DNA from: Aeoliella sp052161615
GTDB taxonomy: Bacteria; Planctomycetota; Planctomycetia; Pirellulales; Lacipirellulaceae
Assembly: GCF_052161615.1 (NCBI RefSeq)
Contig: NZ_CP197417.1
Coordinates: 1 to 64,000, forward strand
Direction: 5' to 3'
DNA length: 64,000 nt
How positions within the stretch are numbered: the first letter of the stretch is position 1; every line of letters begins with the position of its first letter. The notes beneath the pieces were generated by a model. That model saw nothing but the letters and a program-made list of their open reading frames with translations. It was not told the origin of the DNA and did not search any database. The translations under genes and the position numbers were made by a program. Shown here one piece after another: positions 1 through 8,337 of this stretch.

Positions 1-1011
1 ATGGCGATGCCGGTCGAATTCGTGGCGGGCAGCGAGAACCGATTGCTCGCCGCGGTAATGCACGCCTGGCACCAAGTACTCGAAGCGGACACCGTCGACC
101 CCACCGCCTGGCAGCGGCTTTCGAGCCCGCTCGTGCTGGTCGGCGCGACCGGTAGTGGCAAGTCGCACCTTGCCGCCGATCTGGCCCAAGCCGCGCGCAC
201 GAACCGCGCGGTGTTTGTCACCGCCAACGACCTACGCCGCGACTTCGCAAAATCTATCGAATCCGGGGAAGCCCGCCAGTGGCGCGAGCGGCTTGCGAAG
301 ATTCCGCTGGTGGTGATCGACGATATCGACCATCTGCCGGGCCTAAGCAACTTTCAGCAGGAAGTGCTGCAACTGGCTCGCGAACTCGAAGAGCGGGGGG
401 GAAAGCTGGTGGTCACCTCGGCCCGGCCGATCGCCCACCTCGAAGGCTGGCTCGCCGACCTCGTGAACTGGTTTGCTAGCGGTTTGACGCTGGAAATCGC
501 CCCGCTCGGCGTCGAGGCCCGCCGCGAGCTGATCGCCGAGCTCGGTGTGGCTTACCGCTGGCAGTTCTCGCCCGAGGCCGAAAAACTGCTGGTCGAACAC
601 AGCTCGCCGGAGCCCCGCGAAGTATTTCGTTTGGTGGCTGACCTCGCCCGCCAGTTTGGGCCGGGGGCGAAGTTCGAAGCCGACACGCTGGGTCACTTCC
701 TGCAGAAACGCAAAGCGGCCCAAGCCCCCGAACTCCGCGACATTGTCCGCGTGGTGGCCCGCTACTACCGGCTCCCGCTGAAGATGCTCACCAGTGCTTC
801 GCGGCAGGCGGCGGTGGTCTCGGCCCGAGCGACCGCGATTTACCTCGCCCGCCAACTCACCTCGGCGAGCTACGAACAAATCGGCCAGCAGCTGGGTGGA
901 CGCGATCACACGACCATCATGCACAGCCATCGTCAGACCGAAAAACGCATCGCCCGCGAGGCCGCCTTGCGTTCGGCGATCGACGACCTGGGGCGACTAC
1001 TTCGAAAATGA
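1..1011 (+). CDS. dnaA: Chromosomal replication initiator DnaA (5' end possibly cut by window edge)
   Basis: Replication initiator of the AAA+ class that binds DnaA boxes and opens oriC. Residues 48-55 are the Walker A loop GATGSGKS and 104-110 the Walker B strand VVIDDID. The C-terminal DNA-binding signature GGRDHTTIMHS lies at about 299-309. The conserved start of domain III (FVAGSENRL) is already at residue 7, so the N-terminal DnaB-interacting domain I and linker II are absent. Either they lie before base 1 or this lineage has a short DnaA; 336 aa is well below the usual 400-470. Base 1 being an in-frame ATG suggests the chromosome numbering begins here. dnaN follows about 300 bases downstream. 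Confidence 0.93.
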   Translation: MAMPVEFVAGSENRLLAAVMHAWHQVLEADTVDPTAWQRLSSPLVLVGATGSGKSHLAADLAQAARTNRAVFVTANDLRRDFAKSIESGEARQWRERLAKIPLVVIDDIDHLPGLSNFQQEVLQLARELEERGGKLVVTSARPIAHLEGWLADLVNWFASGLTLEIAPLGVEARRELIAELGVAYRWQFSPEAEKLLVEHSSPEPREVFRLVADLARQFGPGAKFEADTLGHFLQKRKAAQAPELRDIVRVVARYYRLPLKMLTSASRQAAVVSARATAIYLARQLTSASYEQIGQQLGGRDHTTIMHSHRQTEKRIAREAALRSAIDDLGRLLRK

Positions 1012-1317
1012 GACCAACTCCATGCCCGTGAACAGCGGCGTGGAAAACCTGTCGACGAGTGGTCGCGAACTGTTCGCCAACCCTGTCGACATGCAGTGAA
1101 CCGCATTCGCTACGAACAAACCATCAACACGCATCGACAAGCCATCTACCACCAGTCAACCACTCATCGACGCGTTATCCACCACGCTCGCATAGCCGTA
1201 AACCGCTTCGGCAATACAACTTAGATCCGTCGAGCCTGCAGTTATCGACACCTGCGAGCCCCGCTTTAATAACAACACAAAAGATTAAATACAGTATTGG
1301 ACTACGGAGGGAATGCC
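1012..1317. other. Candidate oriC: DnaA-box-like sites plus AT-rich tract between dnaA and dnaN
   Basis: No gene fits here. DnaA-box-like 9-mers (consensus TTATNCACA) are TTATCCACC at 1175-1183, TTATCGACA at 1242-1250 and, on the other strand, TTTTCCACG at 1039-1047; each is one or two bases off consensus. From about 1264 to 1300 the composition turns sharply AT-rich (TTTAATAACAACAC and onward), unlike the GC-rich surroundings, which fits a duplex-unwinding element. The dnaA-dnaN interval is a classic bacterial origin position. Origin function is inferred; GC skew was not computed. The 3' end carries the dnaN ribosome binding site. Confidence 0.5.
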
Positions 1318-2433
1318 ATGAAGATTGTTGCCAACCGTGAGAAGCTACTCCAAGCATTTGCAGCCGTTGCACCTGCTGCTCCTGCACGTAGCCCCAAGGC
1401 GATTCTGCAGAACGTGAAGCTCGACGTCACCAGCGATGGTGCCACCTTGATGGCGACCGACCTGGAGCAGGGGATTCGCTACGCCGTGGATGGCGTCGAA
1501 GTCGAAGCCCCTGGCGTGGTGCTGCTGCGGACCGATAAGTTCGGTTCGATCCTGCGTGAGAGCACCGACGAAGCGTTTCGCATCGAGTCGGACGGCCAGA
1601 CCACCACGTTCAAGGGCGAGCGGAGTAAGTTCAACCTGCCGGTCGCCAACCCAGGCGAATACCCGCCGGTCGCCAGCTTTGACGAGTCGTCGTACTTCGA
1701 CATCCCCGCGCGGTTGCTCAAGGAGCTGATCCGTCGCACGCTGTACGCCACCGACAACGAGAGTAGCCGCTATGCCCTGGGTGGTGTGAAGCTCGAGAGC
1801 GATGGGCAGAACATCACGGCCATCGGCACCGACGGTCGCCGACTGGCAAAGATGGAGGGTCCGATCAACAAGGTGGGCGACCCCACCAGTTTTGGCGAGG
1901 CGACCATCGTTCCGTCGAAAGCCATGTCGTTCATCGAACGGACCGTTTCCGACGACGATGGCGAAGTGCAGGTCGCGGTGCGACAGAACGAAGTGCTAGT
2001 GAAGACTCCCCGCGCGACTCTCTACACCCGCTTGCTCGAAGGTCGCTTTCCCGGCTGGCGGGATGTGTTTCCACAGCGTAGTGGCTCGTCGAAGATCGAA
2101 CTGCCGGTCGGACCGTTTGCGGCGGCCGTGCGTCAAGCAGCGATTGTGACCAGTGACGAAAGCCGTGGCGTGAACTTCACTTTCGGCGACGGCACGCTCA
2201 CCCTCGCAGGCAAGACGGCCGACGTCGGTCAGTCGCACGTGGAGATGCCGATTGGTTACTCGGGCGAGTCGATCACCATCACGCTCGACCCGCGGTTCGT
2301 GAGCGACTTCCTGAAGGTGCTCGACGCCGAGAAGACCTGCACGCTCGACCTCGTGGATGGCGACTCGGCGGCGGTGTTTACGACCGACGACGGCTACGGC
2401 TACGTCGTGATGCCCCTGGCCCGCGACCGTTAA
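1318..2433 (+). CDS. dnaN: DNA polymerase III beta sliding clamp DnaN
   Basis: Ring-shaped processivity clamp that tethers the replicative polymerase to DNA. The product is 371 aa, the normal length for this family. It begins MKIVANREKLL and ends VVMPLARDR, close to the usual clamp C-terminus (MPMRL-like). The start at 1318 is preferred over an upstream in-frame codon because GGAGG at 1306-1310 sits 7 bases before it. It lies directly downstream of the candidate origin, and the DUF721 gene follows after 12 bases, so the two are probably cotranscribed. Confidence 0.95.
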   Translation: MKIVANREKLLQAFAAVAPAAPARSPKAILQNVKLDVTSDGATLMATDLEQGIRYAVDGVEVEAPGVVLLRTDKFGSILRESTDEAFRIESDGQTTTFKGERSKFNLPVANPGEYPPVASFDESSYFDIPARLLKELIRRTLYATDNESSRYALGGVKLESDGQNITAIGTDGRRLAKMEGPINKVGDPTSFGEATIVPSKAMSFIERTVSDDDGEVQVAVRQNEVLVKTPRATLYTRLLEGRFPGWRDVFPQRSGSSKIELPVGPFAAAVRQAAIVTSDESRGVNFTFGDGTLTLAGKTADVGQSHVEMPIGYSGESITITLDPRFVSDFLKVLDAEKTCTLDLVDGDSAAVFTTDDGYGYVVMPLARDR

Positions 2434-2445
2434 ACGAGCTCTGCC

Positions 2446-2832
2446 ATGGAACCCATCAAAGTCGACAGCGAAACGGCCGACAAACTGGCCTACCAAACCA
2501 AGCGAACGGAGCGCGAGCGGCGGAGGTTCTACGCCCGCGAGCCACAATCGCTCGGCAAGGTGCTAGCGACGGTGATGATCAAGAACCGTTATGCATCGAG
2601 CAGTTCGAACGCGGCACTTGCAGAAGTATGGGAGAAAATCGTAGGCCCAGCCCACGCCGCGAGGACACTCCCGGTAGCCGTCCGCCGCGGAAAGCTAGAA
2701 GTCACGGTCGCCCACTCGGCGATCTCCCAAGAGTTGAGCTTCGACAGCCGCCGAATCATCGCCGCATTACAGCAACAACTACCGGAAGCAAAAATAACCG
2801 ACGTGCGATATCGAGTCGGAACGATTGGATAA
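2446..2832 (+). CDS. DUF721 / DciA-like protein (probable helicase loader)
   Basis: 128-aa protein with a basic N-terminus followed by a DUF721 core (LGKVLATVMIKNRYASS, VWEKIVGPAHAARTLPVAV, LEVTVAHSAISQELSF). DUF721 proteins are DciA homologues, ancestral loaders of the replicative helicase DnaB in bacteria lacking DnaC or DnaI. Position agrees: it follows dnaN by 12 bases and precedes gyrB, the slot where DUF721 genes usually sit beside recF. No recF is present here. Family assignment is by recognised motif; the helicase-loader role is inferred from the family. Confidence 0.8.
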   Translation: MEPIKVDSETADKLAYQTKRTERERRRFYAREPQSLGKVLATVMIKNRYASSSSNAALAEVWEKIVGPAHAARTLPVAVRRGKLEVTVAHSAISQELSFDSRRIIAALQQQLPEAKITDVRYRVGTIG

Positions 2833-2853
2833 CGATCTGGCAAGGTCGAGTTA

Positions 2854-3363
2854 TTGAACAGAAGGAAACAAAGGTAACGAAGGATTGTGTTCGTCAATCG
2901 TGGAAAGATTGGTTAGCTAGTATGCATCCCCTGTTTTCACAAGCAGATTTGTTGTCGCGTGACGCGATAGGCGCGGCGATTGAAGTGCATAGAGACAAAG
3001 GTCCTGGTTTGCTCGAATCGATTTATGAGTGGTGTTTGACGATGGAACTGCAATTACGTGGTCATTCGGTGGAATCGCAACGCCTGGTGATCGTGAGATA
3101 CAAACAATTTGAGCGAGAGGATCCGTTGCGATTTGACTTGCTCGTTAATGGGTGTTTGTTCGTGGAAGTGAAAGCGGTGGATACCGTACATCCCATCAAC
3201 AAAGCCCAACTCTTAAGTTACATGAAGCTACTTGATGTGCCGCTAGGTTTAATCATCAATTTCAACACACTAAAGCTTACTGACGGGGTATCTCGGCTGA
3301 TTCTGCCGGGCGCGAACATGGAGTAAGTCAATTACTTCGTTCCCTTTGCGTCCTTCTGTTCAA
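2854..3363. mobile_element. Single-gene unit: GxxExxY gene between 29-nt inverted repeats
   Basis: The arms are 2854-2882 (begins TTGAACAGAAGGA, ends AACGAAG) and 3335-3363, which is the reverse complement of the same sequence; 26 of 29 positions match. They enclose one gene at 2922-3326. The arms are purine-rich with an internal 9-10 base rhythm (AACAGAAGG, AACAAAGG, AACGAAG). Gene-less relatives of the arm occur at 16400-16615, 23000-23330 and 32946-33060. The unit lies between the DUF721 gene and gyrB, a position normally free of accessory genes, so I read it as an insertion. No target-site duplication was identified. Confidence 0.6.
2922..3326 (+). CDS. GxxExxY protein (PDDEXK_3 family)
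   Basis: 134-aa protein with the family signature GPGLLESIYE at about residues 29-38 and FVEVKAVD at about 85-92, the conserved E-x-K strand of the PD-(D/E)XK fold. A typical C-terminus follows (KAQLLSYMKLL, GLIINFN). The open frame extends further upstream, but that part runs through the inverted-repeat arm and the DUF721 gene. The ATG at 2922 starts the family-like sequence and is chosen although no clear Shine-Dalgarno precedes it. The biochemical function of the family is not settled; a nuclease-like role is inferred from fold. Composition is more AT-rich than its neighbours, consistent with insertion. Confidence 0.82.
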   Translation: MHPLFSQADLLSRDAIGAAIEVHRDKGPGLLESIYEWCLTMELQLRGHSVESQRLVIVRYKQFEREDPLRFDLLVNGCLFVEVKAVDTVHPINKAQLLSYMKLLDVPLGLIINFNTLKLTDGVSRLILPGANME

Positions 3364-3408
3364 AAGAATTGGCCTTCAAGACCCGCGTAGATAATTGGAA
3401 GTAATTGA

Positions 3409-5973
3409 ATGGCAGACGAGAACGAATCGTACGAATTGGATCCTACCGAGGGCGATGAGCCCAAGGCCGCGAAGCCGGCTCGCAAGATCGAGGGCAACAG
3501 CGAGTACGGGGCGAAGGACCTCGAGCACCTGAGCGACCTCGAACACGTTCGCGAGCGGCCGAGTATGTACATCGGCGACACCACCATCCGTGGTTTGCAT
3601 CACCTCGTGTACGAAGTGGTCGACAACTCGATCGACGAAGCGATGGCGGGGTACGCCAACGAAGTTCGGGTCACGATCAATGGCGATGGATCGGTGACAG
3701 TCGAGGACGATGGCCGCGGTATTCCGGTTGAGAAGCACGAGCAACTCTCCGAGCAAATGGACCGCGAGGTTTCGACGCTCGAAGGCGTGATGACCGTGCT
3801 GAAATTCGGCGGCAAGTTCAGCAAGGGTGCCTACCAAACTTCCGGCGGTCTGCACGGCGTGGGCGTGACGGTGGTGAACTTCCTCAGCGAATGGGCCGAG
3901 GTCGAAGTTTCTCGCGATGGCCACGTCCATCATCAAGAGTACGAGCGCGGTGTGCCCAAGGGCCCGATCCGCCGAGTGGGTGCGACCACCAAGCGGGGCA
4001 CGAAGACCACGTTCAAACCCGATCCGCAAATTTTCCAAACCACCAAGTACATCTACGCCACGCTGCTCAAACGTTTGCAGGAACTAGCGTTCCTCAACCA
4101 AGGCGTGAAGATCAGTATCACCGATGCCCGCACCGGCGAGAGCGAAACGTTCCAGTACGAGGACGGTATTCGCGAGTTCGTGGTGCACCTCAACCGTGCG
4201 AGTGAACCGGTGCACCCCGACGTGCTCTACGTGTCGGCGGAGGCCGAAGGGGTCACGATCGAGATCGCGCTGCAGTACTCGAGCGAGTACACCGAGAACG
4301 TCCACTCGTACGTCAACAACATCAATACCACCGAGGGTGGTACGCACATGTCGGGCTTCCGCTCGGCGTTGACGCGGTGCCTGAACAATTACGGCAAGAA
4401 CACCGGCATGTTCAAGGACCTCGTCCCCTCGGGCGACGACGTCCGCGAAGGTCTCACCGCGGTGATCAGCTGCCGGGTGCCTCATCCGCAGTTTGAAGGT
4501 CAAACGAAGACCAAGCTCGGCAACGGCGAAGTCGAAGGCATCGTCAATTCGGTGTTCGGCGAGTTCCTGACCAAGTACTTCGAAGAGAACCCCAAGACCG
4601 CCAAAGTGATCGTCAACAAGGCGATCATGGCCGTCGAAGCTCGCGAAGCGGCTCGCAAGGCGAAAGCATTGCTTCGCGAACGCAAAGGGGCCCTCTCGGG
4701 TGGAAGCCTACCCGGCAAGCTTCGCGACTGTTCGAGCAAGGACGTCGACAAGTGCGAACTGTTCCTCGTGGAAGGTGACTCGGCCGGTGGATCGGCCGAG
4801 GGTGGCCGGATGCGAGAGTTTCAGGCGATCCTGCCTCTGCGGGGTAAGATCATCAACGCCTACAAGAGCCGCGAAGACAAAGTGCTGGCCAACGAAGAAG
4901 TGCGAAGCATGATCTCGGCCGTCGGCACCGGCATCGGTGCCGAGCAAGACTTGTCGAAGCGTCGTTACGGCCGCGTCGTCATCATGACCGACGCCGACGT
5001 CGACGGTTCGCACATTCGCACGCTGCTGCTGACGTTCTTCTACCGGCAGATGTACGAGCTGGTCGCCCGCGGTCACGTGTACGTCGCCCAGCCGCCGCTG
5101 TTCCGAGTGCGCAAGGGCAAGCAAACCAACTACGTGCAAACCGAAGAGGAAATGAAGGCCCAGCTTTTGGACCTTGGTCTGGGCGATTCGGTGTTCGATC
5201 CAGGCGATGGCCGACTGATCGAAGGCGAAGAGATGACCAAGCTGGTCAGGACGCTCGCCTCGCTCGAAGAGTCGATCCTAGCGCTGGAGCGTCGCGGCAT
5301 CAGCCTCAAGCTGCACGCCTTCCGTCAAATTCCCGAGACGGGCAAACTGCCGGTGTATCACGTGTTCCTCGGTTCGAACGAGCACTGGTTTACGGGCCGG
5401 GAAGAACTCGACGCGTTCGTCAAAGAGCAAGAAGCAGCAAGCGGTGGCGAACTGGTGATCGACGCTGGCATCGTTGCAGCGCCAACCGAAGCCCAGCCGA
5501 GCGAGAATGGCGCCCCCGCCGAAACCAACGGCGCGGCGAGCACCAAGCTTCGCATCGTCGAACTTCATGAGGTGCGGACCATCAACACGCTCTTGGGTGA
5601 CCTGCGTCAGATGGGCTTCGAGATCGAATCGCTCATCCCGCAGGAACGCACTGGTGAAGAGGGATCCCGGTACACGCTCCGCCGCGGCGAGCACGAGACG
5701 GGCCTCGAAGACCTCCGCGGCCTGCCGGTCGCCATCCGCTCGGCGGGTGAAAAAGGCCTGCAGATCACTCGATTTAAGGGTCTGGGCGAAATGAACGCCG
5801 AAGAGCTTCGTGACACGACGCTCGACCCCACAGCCCGCACGCTGATGCGAGTCCGCATGGAAGACGCCGGCGCCGCCGACGACCTGTTCCGCGTCCTGAT
5901 GGGCGACCAGGTCGAACCGCGCAGGGACTTTATTCAGAAGCACGCACTGGATGTGAAGAATCTGGACGTGTAG
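3409..5973 (+). CDS. gyrB: DNA gyrase subunit B
   Basis: ATPase subunit of DNA gyrase, which introduces negative supercoils together with GyrA (gene at 46013). The GHKL ATPase motif VVDNSIDEAMAGY is near the N-terminus. The TOPRIM motifs EGDSAGGSAEGG (about residue 455) and TDADVDGSHIRTLL (about 527) are intact, and RFKGLGEMN and the C-terminal tail are present. At 854 aa it is about 50 residues longer than E. coli GyrB. The excess is partly an acidic N-terminal extension and partly an Ala/Pro/Glu-rich linker around residues 680-710. It is separated from dnaN by the DUF721 gene and the GxxExxY unit. Confidence 0.96.
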   Translation: MADENESYELDPTEGDEPKAAKPARKIEGNSEYGAKDLEHLSDLEHVRERPSMYIGDTTIRGLHHLVYEVVDNSIDEAMAGYANEVRVTINGDGSVTVEDDGRGIPVEKHEQLSEQMDREVSTLEGVMTVLKFGGKFSKGAYQTSGGLHGVGVTVVNFLSEWAEVEVSRDGHVHHQEYERGVPKGPIRRVGATTKRGTKTTFKPDPQIFQTTKYIYATLLKRLQELAFLNQGVKISITDARTGESETFQYEDGIREFVVHLNRASEPVHPDVLYVSAEAEGVTIEIALQYSSEYTENVHSYVNNINTTEGGTHMSGFRSALTRCLNNYGKNTGMFKDLVPSGDDVREGLTAVISCRVPHPQFEGQTKTKLGNGEVEGIVNSVFGEFLTKYFEENPKTAKVIVNKAIMAVEAREAARKAKALLRERKGALSGGSLPGKLRDCSSKDVDKCELFLVEGDSAGGSAEGGRMREFQAILPLRGKIINAYKSREDKVLANEEVRSMISAVGTGIGAEQDLSKRRYGRVVIMTDADVDGSHIRTLLLTFFYRQMYELVARGHVYVAQPPLFRVRKGKQTNYVQTEEEMKAQLLDLGLGDSVFDPGDGRLIEGEEMTKLVRTLASLEESILALERRGISLKLHAFRQIPETGKLPVYHVFLGSNEHWFTGREELDAFVKEQEAASGGELVIDAGIVAAPTEAQPSENGAPAETNGAASTKLRIVELHEVRTINTLLGDLRQMGFEIESLIPQERTGEEGSRYTLRRGEHETGLEDLRGLPVAIRSAGEKGLQITRFKGLGEMNAEELRDTTLDPTARTLMRVRMEDAGAADDLFRVLMGDQVEPRRDFIQKHALDVKNLDV

Positions 5974-5998
5974 AGCGGGTCGATGAAAGGCTGAATTG

Positions 5999-6334
5999 GT
6001 GCGAAAGATCACGTGCGATCAATACGAGTTTGATCCTCCGGATACCGAGCAGTGTTTGACGATTGCAATCGCTTCGCCACATAGCCAGTGCCCAGATCTG
6101 CGAGCTCATTTGATCGGGTGTGAAGGGTCAATTACGACCATTTTGTCCACGCCGTCCAATTGGACATATTGGGAGCAACTGGCCGAGCATCTTGAGAAGT
6201 TTGCTGGGATAAAGCTTCCTCAACAAGCTGAAGTCCGTGAAGTACTGCTCCTTCGCGATGACTGGAACGATATCGAAGTTGCTCTAGCATTTGATTCACT
6301 CCTTGTGTGGTACCACTGCTATTCAACTGCCTGA
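5999..6334 (+). CDS. Hypothetical protein
   Basis: About 111 aa, no recognised family. There is no ATG; possible starts are TTG at 5996 or GTG at 5999, with AAAGG about 8 bases before the GTG. Composition is more AT-rich than the flanking genes. It is soluble, with no signal peptide or membrane segment, and has a mostly acidic C-terminal half (EVREVLLLRDDWNDIEVALAF). It lies 25 bases after gyrB but the low-GC content suggests a later arrival. Could be spurious, though codon usage and length favour a real gene. Confidence 0.5.
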   Translation: MRKITCDQYEFDPPDTEQCLTIAIASPHSQCPDLRAHLIGCEGSITTILSTPSNWTYWEQLAEHLEKFAGIKLPQQAEVREVLLLRDDWNDIEVALAFDSLLVWYHCYSTA

Positions 6335-6553
6335 GTCCCTTCGAGTTCGTCGCAGGAGCTTCGATGTTCCAGTAGGTTGTAGGCGAAGTGTGCCTTAGGG
6401 GCCTTAGAAGGAGCCCATCACGGCCCCCAGCTTTACCCAACCCGCACACCCCGTCCCCGCCGCCCCCGCCTGCGGCCATTCCCTCCAGCCCGCCGATACT
6501 CGTGACGGTGGTGCGCTGTGTGCGCGTCGCGCTCGATACACGGAGGTGGTCGG

Positions 6554-7930
6554 ATGGTGCGATTGGCGAAATGGGTGCGGGTAGGACTCTGCGCATTGGG
6601 CGTCGGTGTTGGCAGCGCGTCGGTGCTTGCCAGCGAGTGGCCCGAGGTGGAGCTCGCCTCTTGTTGTGAGACTTCCGTCGAGCCGTACTGCGGCGACGCC
6701 TGCGGCTGCGGCTCGGCCATTGGTTCGAGCAGTGACTGTGGCTACTGCCTTAGCTTTCCCATGTGCGACGAGCTCACGGCGAAGCTCACCCCCATGATGA
6801 TGCAGATGGCCGAGAGCGGTTTCATCTACAGCCCCGTGCTGACGCAGTTTTACCAAGGCGTGGCGGATGGCGGAGCCGACACCGGCTTCGAGTACGGCGG
6901 CAAGGTCGATCAGTTCTTCATCCTCGACAGTGGGAAGCTCGGCCTATGGCAGGGCACGACCATGAACATGCACGTCGAGACCCGCTTCGGTCAGGACGTG
7001 AATCGCGAAGCGGTTGGTTTTGCGCCCGTGAACGTCGCGATGCTCTACCCCAACGCGGGCGAGCACGACACGGCAATCACTGGTCTGTCGTTTGACCAAG
7101 CCCTCGGCGACGAGGTGCACGCGGTGTTTGGCAAGTTCAACGCGCTCGACTTGTTCTACACGCTCTATCCGCAGACGGGCCGGGGCGTCAACGGATTCAT
7201 GAACGCCTCGATGGTCATTCCGTTGTCGGTGGCCCGCGTCGCGCCGCTGTCGTTCATGGGGGCGGGCGTGCAGAAGTACCAGGGCAAGCAGGTGCAAGGC
7301 GCGCTCATGGTGTTCGACACGCAAGACATCACCACCACTAGCGGGTTCGACGACATGTTCGCCAACGGCGCGAACATCATGGGCTACTGGCGATTCTTGA
7401 CCGACATGGGTGGCCTACCCGGTTCGCACGGCTTTGGTGGCATTTGGTCGACGGGCGAGTTCGTCGCGTTCGACCCCGCGGGCTTCGTAATCGTTCCTGA
7501 CGAGGGGATCGTCGCCGTGCCGCAAAGCGGGGCGTACACGCTGCTGTACTTCTACGAGCAGACGCTGTGGATGGATCACTGCCAGCCGAAGCGTAACGTT
7601 GGCCTCCTGAGCCAATGGGGTCTCGCCGAGCAGGCAACCAGCCCCATCGGTTGGTCGGCGAACGTCGCGATCCAGGCCGCAGGATTCAGCGACGCGCGGC
7701 CGCACGACGCGATCGGCATCGGCTACTTCCACACCGCCCTGAGCGACGACCTGCAGAACCTCTTAAGCCCCGCACTGACTCTGCAAGACGTCGACGGCGT
7801 CGAAATGTACTACACCGCCGCCCTCACGAGAGGCCTGCAACTCACCGGCAACTTCCAAGTCGTCGAACCGGCCGACGTGACGAATGACACGGCGCTGGTG
7901 GTGGGGTTGAGGTTGAGCGCGGGGATGTAA
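6554..7930 (+). CDS. OprB-like carbohydrate porin
   Basis: Predicted outer-membrane beta-barrel for sugar uptake. An N-terminal signal peptide (residues 1 to about 28) is followed by a Cys-rich mature N-terminus typical of planctomycete porins. The body has alternating aromatic beta strands, including GLWQGTTMNMHVETRFGQDVN and VFGKFNALD, and ends in a barrel-like strand (ALVVGLRLSAGM). These resemble OprB-family (PF04966) proteins as I recall them. Start 6554 is chosen because GGAGG at 6542-6546 lies 7 bases upstream and the signal peptide begins there. It stands alone, with no sugar-utilisation genes adjacent. Confidence 0.7.
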   Translation: MVRLAKWVRVGLCALGVGVGSASVLASEWPEVELASCCETSVEPYCGDACGCGSAIGSSSDCGYCLSFPMCDELTAKLTPMMMQMAESGFIYSPVLTQFYQGVADGGADTGFEYGGKVDQFFILDSGKLGLWQGTTMNMHVETRFGQDVNREAVGFAPVNVAMLYPNAGEHDTAITGLSFDQALGDEVHAVFGKFNALDLFYTLYPQTGRGVNGFMNASMVIPLSVARVAPLSFMGAGVQKYQGKQVQGALMVFDTQDITTTSGFDDMFANGANIMGYWRFLTDMGGLPGSHGFGGIWSTGEFVAFDPAGFVIVPDEGIVAVPQSGAYTLLYFYEQTLWMDHCQPKRNVGLLSQWGLAEQATSPIGWSANVAIQAAGFSDARPHDAIGIGYFHTALSDDLQNLLSPALTLQDVDGVEMYYTAALTRGLQLTGNFQVVEPADVTNDTALVVGLRLSAGM

Positions 7931-7950
7931 TCCTAGCGCTGAGCCGCCCC

Positions 7951-8268
7951 TCAAAACGATTCGTCGTCGATGTTCGTTACCTTGCCATTGTCGTCGAACT
8001 CAACGACGAACCAGCCGGGTGCTTCCGGCCGATCGTAGTCAAAGAACTTTTCAGTAGAACGAGGCCCGGATGGTGGGCCCAGCAGCTCCAGTACTTCAGA
8101 TCGATCCATGCCTATCTGAATCTTGCTCTTCGCCCAAGCGGGGACTTCTATTTGGCTAAGATAAAAGGCACGCAAACCAAGCGCCACTAACAGACAGGCA
8201 ATTCCGATCATCCATGGCCAAACGCTGAATGGCATCCTTTGCGGAGGATTATTCGCGGCATTCGTCAT
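7951..8268 (-). CDS. Membrane-anchored BamE/SmpA-like small protein
   Basis: About 105 aa with one membrane segment near the N-terminus (WMIGIACLLVALGLRAF) and a periplasmic domain. The stretch IQIGMDRSEVLELLGPPSG matches the G-M-x-x-x-E-V-x-x-x-L-G-x-P pattern of the SmpA/BamE fold. The rest of the BamE family is not clearly recognisable, so assembly of outer-membrane proteins is only a possibility. A start at 8304 would add 12 residues; neither start has a clear Shine-Dalgarno. The gene converges on the porin gene and ends 20 bases from it. Confidence 0.5.
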   Translation of the reverse strand: MTNAANNPPQRMPFSVWPWMIGIACLLVALGLRAFYLSQIEVPAWAKSKIQIGMDRSEVLELLGPPSGPRSTEKFFDYDRPEAPGWFVVEFDDNGKVTNIDDESF

Positions 8269-8337
8269 CGGGGAGTTACCAGTTGTGGCTAGTTCCACTT
8301 CCATTCCAACTTCTTGCCGCTAAGACTTTCTCGCGTC

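Noticed and set aside
2628..2921. N-terminal extension of the GxxExxY frame
   Set aside because: It overlaps the DUF721 gene and reads through the inverted-repeat arm; family homology begins at 2922.
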